Source: Cryobacterium sp. PH31-O1
Lineage (GTDB): Bacteria > Actinomycetota > Actinomycetes > Actinomycetales > Microbacteriaceae
NCBI RefSeq assembly: GCF_030063455.1
Contig: NZ_JASITB010000005.1
Span: forward strand, 1-64,000
Reading direction: 5' to 3'
Length of the DNA: 64,000 nucleotides
Position numbers and translations under genes: made by a program. Below are positions 63,216-64,000 of the stretch, piece after piece. The notes beneath the pieces were generated by a model. The model was not told the DNA's origin and searched no databases. It saw nothing but the letters and a program-made list of their open reading frames with translations. The first letter of the stretch is position 1, and every line of letters starts with the position of its first letter.

Positions 63216-64000
63216 GCCCGGTCAGCCTCAATGCGGTCGGTGTCGCGGTCGTCGAAATCGTTCTGGGGTTCGCTTGAGCGGTCGCCGCGCGCGAAAGACA
63301 GCACGATGCCGATCGCGACGAGGGTGGTGAGCAGCGCGGTGCCACCGGCCGAGATCAGCGGCAGTGGTACGCCCAATACGGGGAACACTCCGAGCACCAC
63401 GCCAATGTTGACGAAGGCCTGGCCAATGATCCAGACCATGGCGGCGGCGGTCGAGACCTTCGCCTGCACGGTCGTGGCCGTGCGCATGATGCGCAGAAAA
63501 GCGAAGGCCAGCAGGATGAACATGCCGAGCACCACGATGCAGCCGATCAGGCCGAGTTCTTCGCCGATGATGGCGAAGATGTAGTCGTTGTCGGCGGCCG
63601 GCAGCCACGACCACTTGGCCTTGGAATTGCCGAGGCCAACGCCGAGCACTCCCCCGTTGGCCAGCGCCCAGGTGCCGTGCAGCGGCTGCCAGCAGCTTTG
63701 GGAAATCTCCCCGCTCAGCTCGGTGCAGCCCTCGTTGAGAAAGCTCATGATGCGAGTCAGCCGGTTGGGACTCGCGATGGCCAGCACGACCGCGCCGCCA
63801 ACGCCAATTAGCAGCGGCACGGCGAGCAGGCGCAGCCTGACGCCGGCGAAGAACAACGCCCCGAACAGGATGCCGGCCATGATCATTACCGTGCCGAGGT
63901 CACCGCCGATCATGACGAGCAGCACCGCGCCACCGCCGACGCCGAATACCGGGATGAAAACGTGTTTCCAGTCGTCGAGCTGATGCTGTTTCTTGGAGAG
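63212..64000 (-). CDS. ftsW: Lipid II polymerase FtsW (partial, 5' part outside the window)
   Basis: The frame is open to the right edge, so the N-terminus is missing; 262 residues are visible. They begin LSKKQHQLDDWKHVFIPVFG and include IGGDLGTVMIMAGILFGALF. ANGGVLGVGLGNSKAKWSWL and FAIIGEELGLIGCIV are SEDS-family signatures, followed by further membrane segments. The C-terminal tail (RGDRSSEPQNDFDDRDTDRI) is acidic and cytoplasmic. Septal peptidoglycan glycosyltransferase working with a class B PBP. Confidence 0.96.
   Translation of the reverse strand, partial: LSKKQHQLDDWKHVFIPVFGVGGGAVLLVMIGGDLGTVMIMAGILFGALFFAGVRLRLLAVPLLIGVGGAVVLAIASPNRLTRIMSFLNEGCTELSGEISQSCWQPLHGTWALANGGVLGVGLGNSKAKWSWLPAADNDYIFAIIGEELGLIGCIVVLGMFILLAFAFLRIMRTATTVQAKVSTAAAMVWIIGQAFVNIGVVLGVFPVLGVPLPLISAGGTALLTTLVAIGIVLSFARGDRSSEPQNDFDDRDTDRIEADRA

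Overview
This is a high-GC chromosome segment from an actinobacterium, most likely order Micrococcales and family Microbacteriaceae. The indications are the gene order ftsW-murG-murC-ftsQ-ftsZ-yggS-sepF-yggT-divIVA-lspA-rluD-dnaE without ftsA, the hrcA-dnaJ-rsmE-HIT-phoH-ybeY-CBS-era block, the leuA-recO-uppS block, frequent GTG/TTG starts and many apparent leaderless promoters. It is almost entirely core genome: no IS, prophage, CRISPR array, tRNA or rRNA is visible. The family assignment is inference from gene order, not from a search.

Layout. 1-5.2 kb (minus): dgt and dusB (tRNA dihydrouridine synthase), a 43-aa cysteine-rich microprotein with a C-terminal CCGGGCC, a FrnE/DsbA-like thioredoxin, uppS and recO. 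5.4-6.05 kb (plus): a conserved protein of unknown function. 6.2-8.06 kb (minus): leuA behind a leucine-codon leader peptide and hairpin. 8.2-15.5 kb (minus): era, CBS/CNNM membrane protein, ybeY, phoH, HIT, rsmE, dnaJ, hrcA, most of them overlapping, with a CIRCE-like element in front. 15.6-16.6 kb (plus): two DUF4870 membrane proteins. 16.7-20.4 kb (minus): hemW, DUF1990, lepA. 20.5-21.5 kb: a wrecked ECF42-type sigma factor beside an intact DGPF/YCII gene. 21.6-23.7 kb (plus): alpha/beta hydrolase, rpsT, a membrane protein. 23.7-32.2 kb (minus): holA, comEC, comEA, leuS, pabB. Then dedA (plus).

32.9-38.9 kb (minus) is the cytochrome bd oxidase operon cydA-cydB-cydD-cydC. It is divergent from a BlaI/MecI-type repressor and an M56 peptidase, and shares with them an operator-like palindrome. 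40.4-43.7 kb (minus) is an osmoprotectant (OpuC/OsmU-type) ABC importer. It is followed by a TetR regulator, an App1-type phosphatase, pyrD, nrdR, hisD, a flavin reductase-like protein, a PlsC-type acyltransferase and dnaE. From 53.8 kb to the end is the division/cell-wall (dcw) cluster and its usual flank, cut at the right edge inside ftsW.

The genes mostly serve housekeeping roles: replication (dnaE, holA, recO, dgt), ribosome biogenesis and translation (era, ybeY, rsmE, lepA, rpsT, leuS, dusB), envelope growth (murC, murG, ftsQ/W/Z, sepF, divIVA, uppS, lspA, plsC), respiration under low oxygen (cyd), osmoprotection (opu) and biosynthesis (leuA, hisD, pyrD, pabB). I found no clearly new multi-gene system. 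The best leads are the leuA leader, which has a self-consistent translational attenuation model; the Cys-rich microprotein; the decayed ECF42 module whose partner keeps a matching promoter; an octamer (GCATCCGC/GCGGATGC) found about 35 times on both strands; and a recurring TAGGCT/TAGCCT -10 element placed 6-9 nt from start codons.
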